A stretch of DNA of 64,000 nt from Toxonevra muliebris (lineage: Eukaryota > Arthropoda > Insecta > Diptera > Pallopteridae): assembly GCA_963691655.1 (NCBI GenBank), contig OY829329.1, forward strand, positions 59,657,408 through 59,721,407, read 5' to 3'. The position numbers and the translations under genes are program-made. Positions 13,571 through 24,449 of the stretch are shown here, one piece after another; within the stretch, counting starts at the first letter, position 1; each line of letters starts with the position of its first letter. Below the pieces are notes generated by a model that saw nothing but the letters and a program-made list of their open reading frames with translations, searched no databases and was not told where the DNA came from.

Positions 13571-15465
13571 GAAAAACGCAATTTCTACAATTTGAAGACT
13601 AATTTCTTTAATTTATAGAAAACTTCCTTCTTTCAAAGAAAATTTTCTCTAAAATAAAGAAAAAATATTTCCTCAATTCAAAGAAATTTTGCATATCTAA
13701 ATGAGGAAACCGTTTCTATGGCGCCAAATCATTCTCATTTTTCCTCAATTTGATAGCCGTTTTTCTGCAAACGAGGTAAGTATTTCTCTGGGTGTGGGTT
13801 CCACAAGCTTGACACAAGTTTCAGAAGGGATTGAAAACCATGACAGTTGGATTTTTGCCCACAAATCGTTCTTATTTTTTGCTTTATGTTCTCCAATTGA
13901 TTTTTTTTTAAGACCCCCCATAGATGTTCGATGGGGTTTAAGTTCGGGAACTGGGAGGGCCTTTCCTTCACAAAGACTTTGTGTGCTTGGAACCAAGATT
14001 TTACCGATTTGGATGAATGTTTTGAATCATTGTTCTCCATATACTGCCATTTCAGTGACATTTCTTCAACTGCGTAAGGGAGCATTACCGTATTCAATAT
14101 ATTAACGTAGTCCACAGCGCACATTTTGCCTTTAATACAAAAAAAAAATAGGTACAACATCAGCTGCCGAAAAATAGCCCCATAACATAATGAATCCGCC
14201 ACCATGCTTAACCGTTTTTTCGTATACTTGGGATCGAATTCGGCAATCTTGGGTCTTCTTTACACAACACTTGCCATTAAGCCATAAGCACATTTTTCTA
14301 GTTTTTGCTGTTAAGATGTTTCTCCGCAAAAATAACACTCTGTCTTATATTTTTTGGACTTAAGAACGGTACCTTTCTTGGTCTTCTTCCCATCATTCTT
14401 GCTTCTATAAGTCTATTTCTAATTGTGCGACTTGTTACTTGGAGCAATTAAGTCATTTTTTAGTTCGTTTAAAGAACGAAATGGGTTCTTCCTGCAATGC
14501 CGCAATTTTGGCCTTATCAAAACGAGTCGAAGATTCGTGTTTTTTCTCTTGTTTCATCCTTACGCAACGAGTTCACGGCATTGAAAACCATCGTCTTAGA
14601 GCATTCTATAGTACTTGTTATTTAGTTCATAGTTTTTCCAGCTATTCTGAGTTTTAACAGCTAACATACAATGTACTCCGCGGCCCATATTTAATAGTAA
14701 AATCTGTTTTTATCAAACGATATTTTGCGAAATCCCAAATTTAAAAACCTATTATTTTTTCCAAACAAAGTATGTACCGTTATTTTACAGTGACCACTAT
14801 TAAAAAGGATTTTTAATGTTAAAATATTTTTTATGTTTCTTCCTATTATTTTTTCCAATACTGTACAATAACCTGCTCCTATCGACCGATGTAATCAGTT
14901 GCAATTTTAAAGAAGACTTTCTTATTTGCATCAGGATAGCAGACTCTTTTATGGAGCTTGGACAAAGGATCTTTCAGGTCGCAGTTCCTAACAATTCGGT
15001 TTTCCAAATTAATCCCACTCGAAACATGAAATTTATTCATCTAATTTGGGTATAAATTTCTTGTAAAATGTAATATTATATAATATTAATTTAGCACAAC
15101 GTAATTTGGTTGTTTTTGCTATGTAAATTGAGAACACATATCTATTAACTTACTCTCTCAAAATTTTTTTATCTCCTTCATTAAACTTTCAGAAGAAAAA
15201 ATACATATTAATTTCATTTCATAGAGCAATTTTTTTTTTTAATATTTTTAATGTTTGTAACTGTATTGTAATTTGATTTATAAATTACATAGCGCCATAA
15301 AATTTAACTCATTTTTTTCATATTTATAAAAAAGTTCTTCAAATAAAAAATCATCATATTAATAGAGAAATATAAGCCAAGTTATTGCCAAGTTATTCTT
15401 AGAGTACAAATTTAAGTCTAAACTTTAACTAAATTAGTGAATCTAAGTATTTATTTTCAAAAAAT

Positions 15466-15560
15466 ACTCACATTCATAACATTATTTTCTAATAATTTCA
15501 GCATTTCTGCAAATATTTACCTGAAAAGAAACAGCAGATAAGAAAATACAAAATTAATAT
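15466..15560 (-). other. Candidate recursive splice (ratchet) site 3, minus strand
   Basis: On the minus strand, TCTGCTGTTTCTTTTCAG is followed directly by GTAAATATTT, with the junction between 15521 and 15520. A strong 3' splice site is thus fused to a donor-like GTAAAT. A second donor-like GTGAGTATT follows 49 nt downstream (15466-15471). This matches the form of fly ratchet points with a short downstream cryptic exon. No RNA evidence is available here, and the donor GTAAAT is weaker than the GTAAGT consensus. Confidence 0.4.
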
Positions 15561-17369
15561 ATAATATAATTTCAAAATGTTGTTTTTCATACATAATTTG
15601 TTACATATACACAAGTGAATCAAGAAAAGTATTACATACATAAATAATTGAATATAACTAAAACTTACAGCACAAAGTAAAGAAGCTTAAAATACCGAAT
15701 CGAAAAAAAAAAATAAATAGAAAATAAAATTCCAAAAATAAATAAATAAATAGAAGCAAACTTTTTCGCATTAAGCGCATTCTCTCTTCAGGACTTTGCT
15801 GCTGCTGCTGTTGATGTTGCTGCTGCTTCACTTCAATGGCAGAAAATCAATTTTCTTTATGCTTTTCGTGTTCAAAGAAGGAAAATAGAAGAAAAGCAAA
15901 GAAAAATGTATGCCAAGCAGAGAGTATAAGGGTGACTTTCTTTTCTTTTTTTTTTGGGGAGAGGGGGTTTTTCGGGCATTGAAGTTGAGTGTTTTTGGTG
16001 TATGTGTTTGTGTGATGATGATGTAGCATTTTCACATTGTCACCTTCTTTTTTATTTTCTTTTTTCTTTTTTTTTGTAATATTTTCTTTACTATGTAGCG
16101 AATTTAGTTTTCTAGGTTTCTTTCTTCTTCTTCTTTTATTGTTTTTTTTTTTTTTTTTTGCGCTGTACCATTTTTATGGCAAAATGATAAATTACACCAC
16201 ATAAAATAAATATACTGTATGTCGAAAGCATAGAAAAAGGCAAAGATATGAAAGAAAATGCAATCTTAAAGATAAGTTGTGGGTGTTAGATGAGGATTCT
16301 TAAAGTTGATATGTAACTAAAATTAATTGTAGTAATAGTTAAGTATTTATTAAGAAGATTTAATACCAAATATTCATATTAAGGGTACCCCCTCCCCACC
16401 CCCCATTCTCGTGGTCAAAAAACCGATTTTTTTTTATTGTATCTTCGAAACCAAGGGATTTTGTATGGACCTGGACCAGGCATAGCTGATTGAAGGTGAG
16501 TTGGTTTTATACACGAAACATTGTTGCATAAAACTTTAAACGCATTTTTCTCGAAACAGTGTTTTTACAATTGGCGGACTTTGTAACTCAAAAACTATTC
16601 AACCAATCGCTTTGAAATTTTGCAATGTTGTTTAATACATAAATAGCTATAACTTAGACTATTATCAAGAAGATTGATATATATTTTCTATAATTTTCAC
16701 CTCAGTTTTTAACCAAAAATCATTGAATTTTCGAAAAAATACATTCAAAGGTCCGCCATTTTGTGAATTTTTGTCCGAAATGAATAATAATAGTCTATGT
16801 TATAGAAAAATATGTACTTTATCTAATTCTGGTTGATTTTTTGATTTCAGACATTCCAGTGATTTGTAATCGTTCCCGCCACCAAAAAATAGGCTTTTTT
16901 TATTGACGACGAAAATGTTGCTAAAATGTTTGTAAAACAATAATGTAAGAATTTTTTTTTTTGTTTTTAAAGTTTCGAAATACATATGCGCAGATATCCA
17001 AACCTCAAAAATTGATTTTTGTTTATTTACCAGCCCATTGAATATCGCGGAAATTCTAAATCGAAAGAAAATAACAGGGAACACGAAATGAGCTTAGCCT
17101 AAATCATCCTAAAAGAAGGAATGGGTTTTAAGTACACCTGAAACCATATTTATCTATAAATCTCCCTTTGGAACCGTTTATGCTTCCAACTTTAAACTAC
17201 AGAATTCACATCCAAATTATTGCTTCACAAACCGATGCCTCAGTTCCAAAGTGTAACAAATCCGAAATTTGATGAATTTAAGATAAGTATGAGAAACTAT
17301 TCTCGGCACGATTACGCATCATTTCCAAAGAATAACAGGTCGATAACTCAATGTAAAGCGCGGTTCACG
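15561..17369. other. Noncoding, no gene seen
   Basis: AT-rich, with T-rich tracts (16030-16160) and a CTG/TTG-type tract near 15800. Around 16378 a TTAA followed by GGGTACCCCC and text such as CTCGTGGTCAAAA looks like a transposon end, but no partner end was found. Confidence 0.45.
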
Positions 17370-18617
17370 CAAAATTGGCACGCAGGAAAGTTGCTCTATC
17401 TTTTTAACCAGAACACTCAAAATAACAAATAATGCATTAAATGATAAGTTTAAAATTGTGTTTTAATACTATAATATTAAAAGATTTAAATTTCTTTGTT
17501 GTGCAAAAAGTTCCGGGTATTCCTTTTAATGGACCCCATCAACCGTTGAACATTCGCTCTGGATACTTTTGCGGCTATTTGGTTCCATTTTAGTAACATT
17601 GAATTCACATTTTTGACAATACCTGCATTTTTCTTCTACTTATATTTTGTAATAGCCCAGTATTTTTCGATCGGTCGAAGCTGGAGGTAATTGAGTGGAT
17701 TCATATATTTGGGCACTACATCTACTTTATTTGTCTGATACCAATCCATGGTTTTCTTAGAGTAGTGGCAACTGGCTAAATCAGGCCAAAACTTCACTGG
17801 CGAATGGTGGTGACGAACAAATGGCAATAGTCGTTTCGAAAGGCACTTTTTGATGTAAATATCAGACGTCATAGAAGAGGATGTCACAATTGCCCTGGAT
17901 TTGAGACCACAGCTGCAAATAGCCTGCCACACCATTGCTTTCTTTGCAAATTTATCCATTTTTATGTACTTGAATTTTGAGGATACATTGACACGATTCG
18001 TTGCCATATACAATTTTTAACCTGGAAGCTGTTTAAGATCAAATTTTACGTATGATTCGTCATCCACAATAATGCATCCATTGAATTTGGTCAAAACATT
18101 ATTATAAAGAAGACGAGCACGTTTTTTGGCCAGCAAATTATGTTTGTCTGTTCTATTTGGATATTTTATAGCACGATAGCACTTTAGCGCAGCTTTTATG
18201 CGTATTCGTCTAGCAGTACTTTAGCTGGTATTGAATTTTTTGGCACGATCGGTATCCGATAGTCCGGGATTGCTTTTGATGGGCATCAAGATCTTTGCCT
18301 TTAACTTTAGGATGGTGGTTCCCGTTTTGTTCACAAGTTTTTTAGCTCTTTCATCACTAAGAGTTTCTATATATCGTTTTATAACTCTACATACCGTTCT
18401 TTTGGAGATATTTAACACTTTCGCAATCTTTGAACCAGATCACGACGGATTTTCAATAAATTTGTTCACAATCAATTTTCTATTTGCAGCTTCCATTGTG
18501 CACACAAATTTTTAAAAATTTATCAACTACCGTTATTGTAAACAAATCCCAGTAAAAAATTTGTTGTTCTTATGACTAGGGGCGACGTGGTGACCACAAC
18601 AAAGCGTGCCAATTTTG
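17370..18617 (-). mobile_element. IS630/Tc1/mariner element of ITmD37E type
   Basis: A 14-bp perfect inverted repeat, CAAAATTGGCACGC at 17370-17383 and its reverse complement at 18604-18617, brackets a minus-strand transposase relic. The 1.25 kb span is normal for this superfamily. The flanking dinucleotides are not an obvious TA pair, so these could be subterminal rather than terminal repeats. Assignment to the DD37E group rests on residue spacing in the transposase, described in its own entry. Confidence 0.65.
17497..18496 (-). pseudogene. Decayed DD37E-type transposase
   Basis: Reading from an ATG at 18496 there is one continuous frame of about 330 codons broken only by four stop codons, with no frameshift seen. 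An N-terminal helix-turn-helix is visible (SKIAKVLNISKRTVCRVIKR), then a likely first catalytic Asp in VDDESYVKFD, a second in KFWPDLASCHYS, and a Glu in LRPIEKYWAITK. Counting residues gives 37 between the second Asp and the Glu, the DD37E spacing known from the mosquito ITmD37E group rather than the usual Tc1 DD34E. All three catalytic positions survive. Decay by nonsense changes alone suggests a moderately recent death. Confidence 0.75.
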
Positions 18618-20702
18618 TTTTAGTTGCTTGTTTGCTTTAGTTCAGTTGTTACACCCTATTTTTTATCATAAGTCTAGATTATTTTCTTTTCATGCAGTAA
18701 CAACTCCAGTGGTTTCCTTGTGGAACTGAAAATATTTGCACTTGACTTGGTTACACTTTGAAACTGAGGTATCGAAATGGTTTTAATTTTAAAGAAACGC
18801 TTTCCGCACTCTCGCATTCCCATAAAATTATGCGTAATGCGCTCTCTGGCACTTGCTCAGTTTTGGATTGGATGCTCGAAAACATTTTATTCGCATGTAA
18901 TTAATCTCAGCATTTCACCGACTTTTTGTAGTGAAGCATGAAGACAACAATCATTGAAATTTTTGAAGAAAAATCCAAACAATCCCAATTAAAAAAAAGA
19001 AATTTTAATTTTAACAACTCTTTATTAGTAATTTGATAAAATGTCTAATATTTTTTAAATACAACAAATATGAGGAAATTTTTCACAATATCGAACTGCG
19101 ATGTAATTTGTTAAAGCCATAATTTCAATAAAAAACTAAATTGTGTATTAACGAACACAAGGCAGAAGTGAAACTTCTTGTGAACTAAACAAAACACAAG
19201 CAAATAACAAGCAAATGAAATTTTTCAATCGCTACATTTTTTACTTCATTGGCTTGTGTTTCTTAATTTCATTTGCTTTTGTTTCGTTTAGTTCACAAGA
19301 AGTTTCATTTTTGCCTTGTGTTCGTTAATACACAACCAATTTTTTTTTTGGGATTAATGCTAGAACAAAAATTGCAACTCTGTACCGGTAATGTCGATGA
19401 CAATTGTAGCGAACTCTTTTTGTGTGCGACATCTTCACGTAATTCCTTGGACATTTGCGCCATCTGTATGTGAAATGTATAACTGTCATAAACTTTAAGA
19501 TGGCGACGCTACACATTGTTCTTTCTGCCATAGGCGTGTGTGTGTGTGTGTAATTAATATGTTATATTGAATTAAAACTATTTATGAATCGTTTATTATA
19601 TAGTTTGCTCGTGAATTCAGTTACGGAATATTGATATTTAGCCACTCATGCACATTGCTCAACCAAATTATGTCGCATTGCAAACTTACGCGCGACGTCA
19701 CATTCGGTTGGTTTTACTCTAGGACAAGAAAAAAGAAGTTTCACTTCAAAAAAAAAAAAAAAAACTCTTTAGAAAAAAACTGCATCCACCAACTGAAGCT
19801 TGTTCTTGAAATCGAATTCTTTTGTGTTTTGTGTTATTCATGTTTTTCTTGTCATAATCTATAAAAGTTTTATGAAACGGACGGGCAGACAGCCTTCGAA
19901 AATTTCCAATAACATTTTACACACAAATTAATTGATATAAAAATTGCAAATCATATCTAATTAAAACCATTTATTTCAAAACATTCCTTGTGCAATTAAT
20001 TTACCATATGAACAGAAATTACGCTAGCTTTAAGTAAAGTACGGTCAACATTTTGTAGGAGGTACTATAAGCCCTCATTTTCTCTCACTCTCTCTTTCCC
20101 TCTCTCTATCTTTCAGGTGTACACTCTCTCACACAGAAAAGAATACAGAGAAATTATGTTTCTTTGAAGTATAACACACATTTTTAGACTAATTCAATTA
20201 GGCAATTATTTTCTTTAACATAATCTTCAAATAGAAAAAAACAAAATAGCAACAAGGAACAACATTATTATTAGTTAGTCTAATAAATATGTATAGTAGA
20301 AGTGGTTGCAGCAACGGCAGCAGCAGCATAATTACCCACACTTAACAATGTCGCCCATCGTCGTCATCATCATCATCATCGTCATTACAACAATTACTCA
20401 TATCGCAAAATGTCCTCTGATGCGTATACACAATTCTTCTTCGTTTTAATAAGCGTGCATTGAATAACATTTTCTAGTTACTGTTGTTGTTGTTCTCCCT
20501 AGAACTCCCCACATAAATATTTCAATAACTCGTTGCGCCATTGCCGCTAGAGTCATTCAATATGTTGATAATGGTGATGATGTTGGGCATATACGCCATC
20601 GCGTATATTGCTGACCCATATTTACCCAGTTGGAAAGTGTGTGTAATAAAACTGCATTAATTTTATTATTGCAATAGGAGATATAATTATTGATTCTTTC
20701 TG
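18618..20702. other. Noncoding, hairpin inside, no gene seen
   Basis: AT-rich, with a CT-rich tract at 20080-20116 that ends in TCTATCTTTCAG, CAG/CAT repeats near 20310-20390, and the 19141-19335 foldback. No gene is supported. Confidence 0.5.
19141..19335. repeat. Compact foldback, ~80-bp arms
   Basis: The left arm starts TTGTGTATTAACGAACACAA and the right arm ends with its exact reverse complement at 19335. Pairing continues through AAACTTCTTGTGAACTAAAC and GCAAATGAAA, leaving a loop of ~35 nt. It could be a MITE or a transcribed hairpin. It is longer than a typical fly pre-miRNA. Confidence 0.85.
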
Positions 20703-20800
20703 CACTCTCTTTTCGATTTTTTTTTTTTTTGTATGAAGTTTTTCGCTCTCTTAAGATTAAGAGCGTAAAAACTTCATACAAAAAAAACGAAAAGAGAGTG
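20703..20800. repeat. Palindrome with TTAA-GA-TTAA centre
   Basis: CACTCTCTTTTCGA, a T run and GTATGAAGTTTTTCGCTCT are followed by TTAAGATTAA and then the inverted copy GAGCGTAAAAACTTCATAC, an A run and CGAAAAGAGAGTG. Arms are about 43 bp. The T and A runs differ in length. The centre carries two TTAA tetramers separated by GA. Confidence 0.85.
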
Positions 20801-21013
20801 TGGCACAAAGAGCGAGAGAGCACACATACCTCTAAGACAGGGTTTCTCAAACTGTGGTACACGTACCACCAGTGGTACGCAAGGCCTCCAAAGGTGGTAC
20901 GCTAGCAGATGATAGACGGCAAAAGAAGTAAGTGATAGCTTAATTTTATGAAAAATCTATTCCTTGTTTATCGGTATTTATTATTACACTGCAGTTTTGG
21001 TGAGCATAAAGTA

Positions 21014-22622
21014 GGGTAAAGTGGGGTGCCTTTGACACCGGAGCACATTTGGCTATGCAATTTTCGATGTGACCACGCCCAAAAAGGCAAAAATTTTAAA
21101 TGCAGAAAAAAGCTTAATTAGATTTAAAGAAACGTTAAGAACTTTGAAGGTTCTACTTTAACTCTTCTTGGATTAATACGTGTTGTTGTAAATTTGCTAG
21201 CACTGATGTAATTTTCGGCAACTCGTATGTAAGCGTTTTGTGAATTAATTGTAACTGTTTTTTAAAAAACAGTAACAAAATTTGTTAGCACTGGAATTTA
21301 ATGTTAAGAAAATAAAAGTGAGTTTTGTGAAAATAAAACAAGATAAATTGGAAAAGAAGAAAAAAAAATTATCAAAAGACCATTTGGGGCATTTTTGACT
21401 TTTACGAAAAGGGCACATTTAACATAGCCTAGTGGATAGTGCACTAGACTTTCATCTGGGAGGTTCGGATTCGATTCCCGTCTTCGTCTGGTGGTTAATT
21501 TTCATAACTTTCTTATATTCACTATCAATATGAAGTGAATGAGAATTATAAGACCTTGGTTGGTAATGGCAAAACCACCAAGCCGATAAAAAAAATTGCC
21601 ACACCGCCGTTCGGAATCGGCGTTAAACTGTAGGTCCAACTACGTGGTATCACAATGAGCCGTTCAGGCCTAAGTGTGTCTCTCGAAAGCCACTCCAACC
21701 TAACCTAACATGTATCAAATGTTCCCTATATTGCAGATTCACGTATTTACAATACAATTCTAATAGTTTCTGTCTATACATTTTTTAAGATATTGTACGT
21801 AGCAACATAAAGAAAACAAATCGAAGCGAAATTGATGAAACGAAAGTGAAGAGAGCTATTTCAGATATTAAAACATGAAACGGCGACATCAGCTTCCGAA
21901 AAATATGGGGTAAAGAAGATAACATTTAAGGTCCTTCATAATAAATCTTGGAGTTGTCCCCCTTTTCCAACCCAACCCACGTTTCCTGTAATATGATATT
22001 GTCAAACGACATCCTTGCGCGAAATTTCTGTACTGTACCGTAAATGGTTCTAGATATATACCCAAAAAAGCATGTAGTTTGTATGGGAGGTGCCACAACC
22101 ACTTGTAATTTTGAATTCAGACTATGCCTATCTTATGACCAGAGACATAATGCATCATTATGAAATTTTCAATGAAAATTTTGCTAAATAAAGAGCAAAT
22201 CATAATAATAATAATAATAATCAGAACAGAAAAATAAAATAATAGTAATAAAATAATAATGCATCATTGTACAAATTTGTGTCAGTCTCTGCTAAGGTTT
22301 CAGCATTATTTCGAGTTATATACAAATATTTTAATTTTTATACATTTATATAGACGAATGACAAATTTATTAGGCTTTGTCAAATGTGCCACTTTTAAAG
22401 TCAATTGTACTCCGTGCTTGGGACACTTTTGACAAAATGAGTATTTTGGAAAAAGTCCAAAAAAAATAGTAATGCAGTTTTTTTAAAAATATGTTTTTTT
22501 TTTTGAGGTTTGATCTAGAAAAATCAATGTTTTAAAAACAGTAAAATCTTTTGAAATCTATCAATAATTTTCGGATTTACAGGCTTTTGAAAATTAAGTG
22601 TCAAAGGTACCCCACTTTACCC
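21014..22622. mobile_element. TA-flanked element with ~25-bp inverted repeats, inserted in the hAT MITE
   Basis: The left end is GGGTAAAGTGGGGTGCCTTT and the right end, reversed, is GGGTAAAGTGGGGTACCTTT; the match continues through GACAC. TA at 21012-21013 and 22623-22624 is the likely target duplication. No transposase can be read inside its 1.6 kb. It contains a SINE (21426-21705) and an ATA-repeat tract near 22205. Superfamily uncertain; the TA target favours Tc1/mariner or a relative. Confidence 0.8.
21426..21705 (+). mobile_element. tRNA-derived SINE, full length (copy A)
   Basis: The head resembles a tRNA: an A-box-like TAGCCTAGTGG spanning the 5' end and a B-box-like GGATTCGATTCCC about 45 nt on, i.e. 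an internal RNA polymerase III promoter. The body holds GTTCGGAATCGGCGTTA and CTGTAGGTCCAAC, which recur in other copies in this window. The 3' end is CCAACCTAACC. A short target duplication TAACAT lies at 21420-21425 and 21706-21711. It would be transcribed by Pol III and mobilised by a partner LINE. Confidence 0.8.
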
Positions 22623-22724
22623 TACACAAAAACAGTTTTTTTTTTTTTAGTTTTGTGGTACGCGTTAAATCCATATTTTACATTGATGGTACGCGAAAAA
22701 AGCTTGAGAACCGCTGCTGTAAAA

Positions 22725-24449
22725 AAATACCCCAGTACATGCTTAAAAGTTGTCAAATTAAATTGCATGCATATATCTAGAGAAAAAAATCTTTTTCCAT
22801 AAAAAGAGAGAGAGAGCAAAATCCGCATTTTGGAGTTTTTTGATTTCTATTCAGAAAACAAAATCCATTCGGAAAAACTCTTCAGACTGAGAGATAAAAT
22901 ATTCTCATAATTTTGATGTTTTCGAGTAATACACAGAGAAAAAGATAAGAGAATTTCTAAAGAATTTCATTCAAAATATCCGGTAAAATTTTCAAAGTTT
23001 TTTTTCTTCTTCTTCTCCTTAGATTTTATTCAATTTCTAACAAAAGCAGCGAAAGAAAACTAAAAAAGCAATTTACTATAGGATTCAAGGGTAGGGTTTT
23101 GGGGGGGAGGGGGTACAGTTAGTCTATCACCTAACCTACAACCTGGGTCAATACTAAAATTGGGTAGAATTGGAATACTAGATTTAATTGGAGTTGCTAC
23201 TCTGAACCTTTATCAATTCTATGAAGGTGAGACGATTCAACCATAATTACAACGGTGCCTACTTAAGTAAGATCAACAACCCTACCATGGTGGGCAAGGC
23301 TATCCGTGCCCTTCTTCATTCCATTTCATTCCACATATTTGCTATTAAGAAATATATCTTTGTATATATAATGCAATGTTAAAATGAATATTTGTTAATT
23401 GATTAAGTCAACTAAAACAGAACCGATTCAACTATAATATAAATATACTACCATTACCTAGATTACTCATAGATTACTTTTTCCTACTGGGAATTCGCAC
23501 ACATACTAGAAGTGAGAACATGAAATGGAAAACACTACTGCAATAACAGCAGCAGCTCCCAAAGGCTATTTTTCTTAGTACACGCTACGCACTCGGTTTT
23601 TACATTATATACCCAAAATATTAGTAAATATATACAAGAACAACAAGAGCCAGAATAAAGCAGGAGTAATAGCAACAGCAGCTACTAACAACAACACTTC
23701 ATGACACGCACAGTTTGCTATGTGTTGGGAGTTGCTGTTATTTCCACTTTTGTGTTGCTAGAATTTGAAAAACGCAACGCACTTGCAAAAAAAAAAAAAA
23801 AAAAAAAAAAAAACGCACACAACAAAAATATTTACACACAGGCACGCATACAAGCATACAAAAGAAAATTCAATTCGAATGACGTAAGCAGAATTTTTAG
23901 GGTTCCTCAAAAATTCTTAACACGAGAATGAAGCAAAAAGTAAACGAATTTTGTATGTATATATACAAGTATGTATGTTTGCAACATGACAGCAACCGAA
24001 GTGAAACATGAACATAGCAGCAGCAGCAGCAGTGGCAATAGCAACAACAGCAACATTAACGCATTGGTATCAGCAACACCATCCTAATACATACTTACAA
24101 ATGACAGAGTCATCTGTGCACAGAGAAATATCAAACAGCAACAACAGCAGCAGCAGCTACTCGAGTGACACGAAAAACTGTAACGTTTTCCCTTCTTCAA
24201 TCTCTTCTTCCAACACGCAGCCTCTCCCAATAACTTTCATACCCAAAACTTTTATAAAGGCATATATACTAGGCATGTGTTGTGTTCTTGATGTTTTTGG
24301 GTTTTGTATGTATGTAGGAAGTTTTGACATCCAGGATACGTCGTACGCATTTTGAAACGCAACGAATGATTTTTAGAATGCAAGAGTCCACCACCACCCA
24401 ACTTCTCGCATCACAACACTCGCTACTCTCATGTTCAGCAATGAGCTCT
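22725..24449. other. Noncoding, no gene seen
   Basis: G-run near 23100, long A-run (23787-23812), and CAG/CAA microsatellites (23990-24060, 24135-24160). The open frame at 24008-24355 is rich in Ala, Asn and Ser from those repeats and shows no domain. Confidence 0.5.

Larger units (their letters stand above)
12716..13795. mobile_element. Minisatellite-cored element with ACACCCAGA termini
   Basis: The left end ACACCCAGAAAAATAC and the right end, reversed, ACACCCAGAGAAATAC match at 15 of 16 bases. The element sits inside the Tc1 transposase frame. Its core contains degenerate CCTCAATTTGA / GAAATTTT motifs, an A/T-rich GTGAAAAAA array and a 93-bp tandem duplication. No protein is encoded. Its organisation resembles the ACACTC element at 24450-24813. 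The mobilising enzyme is unknown. Confidence 0.7.
12665..14600 (-). pseudogene. Broken Tc1-like transposase, interrupted by insertion
   Basis: This would encode a DDE (DD34E) cut-and-paste transposase. Visible parts, reading on the minus strand: a helix-turn-helix-type stretch SRTIRNRLIEARMMGRRP (near 14450), then KTVKHGGGFIMLWGYFS, then SVKSWFQAHKV, then NLNPIEHLWGVLKK, which is the Tc1 C-terminal signature with the glutamate kept. The second catalytic Asp appears changed to Asn (MENNDSKH). The first-Asp region is lost in a deletion, and several stops and frameshifts are present. Coding stops at KLVEP (13796), where an unrelated 1.08 kb element begins, and resumes in frame at 12715 with ILRTWQYINSN, matching the expected Tc1 C-terminus. 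That join shows the insertion came after the Tc1 copy. Confidence 0.85.
12526..14863 (-). mobile_element. Tc1-like element with doubled terminal motifs (IR/DR), split by a later insertion
   Basis: The left terminus is TA|CAATGTCGCAAAAAAATAA and the right terminus, reversed, is TA|CAGTATTGGAAAAAATAA. The motif GGAAAAAATAATAGG occurs at 12657 and, inverted, at 14751 and 14842; a variant lies at 12533. So each end carries the motif twice, the IR/DR arrangement known from several Tc1-like elements. Removing the insertion at 12716-13795 leaves about 1.26 kb, a normal Tc1 length. The transposase runs on the minus strand and is dead. Confidence 0.85.
20838..22716. mobile_element. hAT-type MITE carrying a nested element
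   Basis: The left terminus CAGGGTTTCTCAAACTGTGG and the right terminus, reversed, CAGCGGTTCTCAA are the familiar hAT ends. Candidate 8-bp target duplications are CTCTAAGA (20830-20837) and CTGTAAAA (22717-22724), matching at 6 of 8. GGTACGC and GGTACACG subterminal motifs recur at both ends. Without the nested insertion (21014-22622) the element is only ~270 bp, so it is non-autonomous. Confidence 0.85.

Noticed and set aside
16378..16600. Second piggyBac-type element starting TTAA GGGTACCCCC
   Set aside because: No matching right end was found within 2 kb.
20090..20125. Plus-strand acceptor TCTATCTTTCAG followed by GTGTAC as a ratchet site
   Set aside because: The tract is part of a CT microsatellite and GTGTAC is a poor donor, so it is more likely incidental.
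20703..20800. Pre-miRNA
   Set aside because: Arms contain long T/A homopolymers and no recognised mature miRNA; the TTAA-GA-TTAA centre fits a transposon scar better.
24008..24355. 115-residue plus-strand open frame
   Set aside because: Driven by CAG/CAA repeats, no domain, and the C-terminal half looks like random AT-rich translation.
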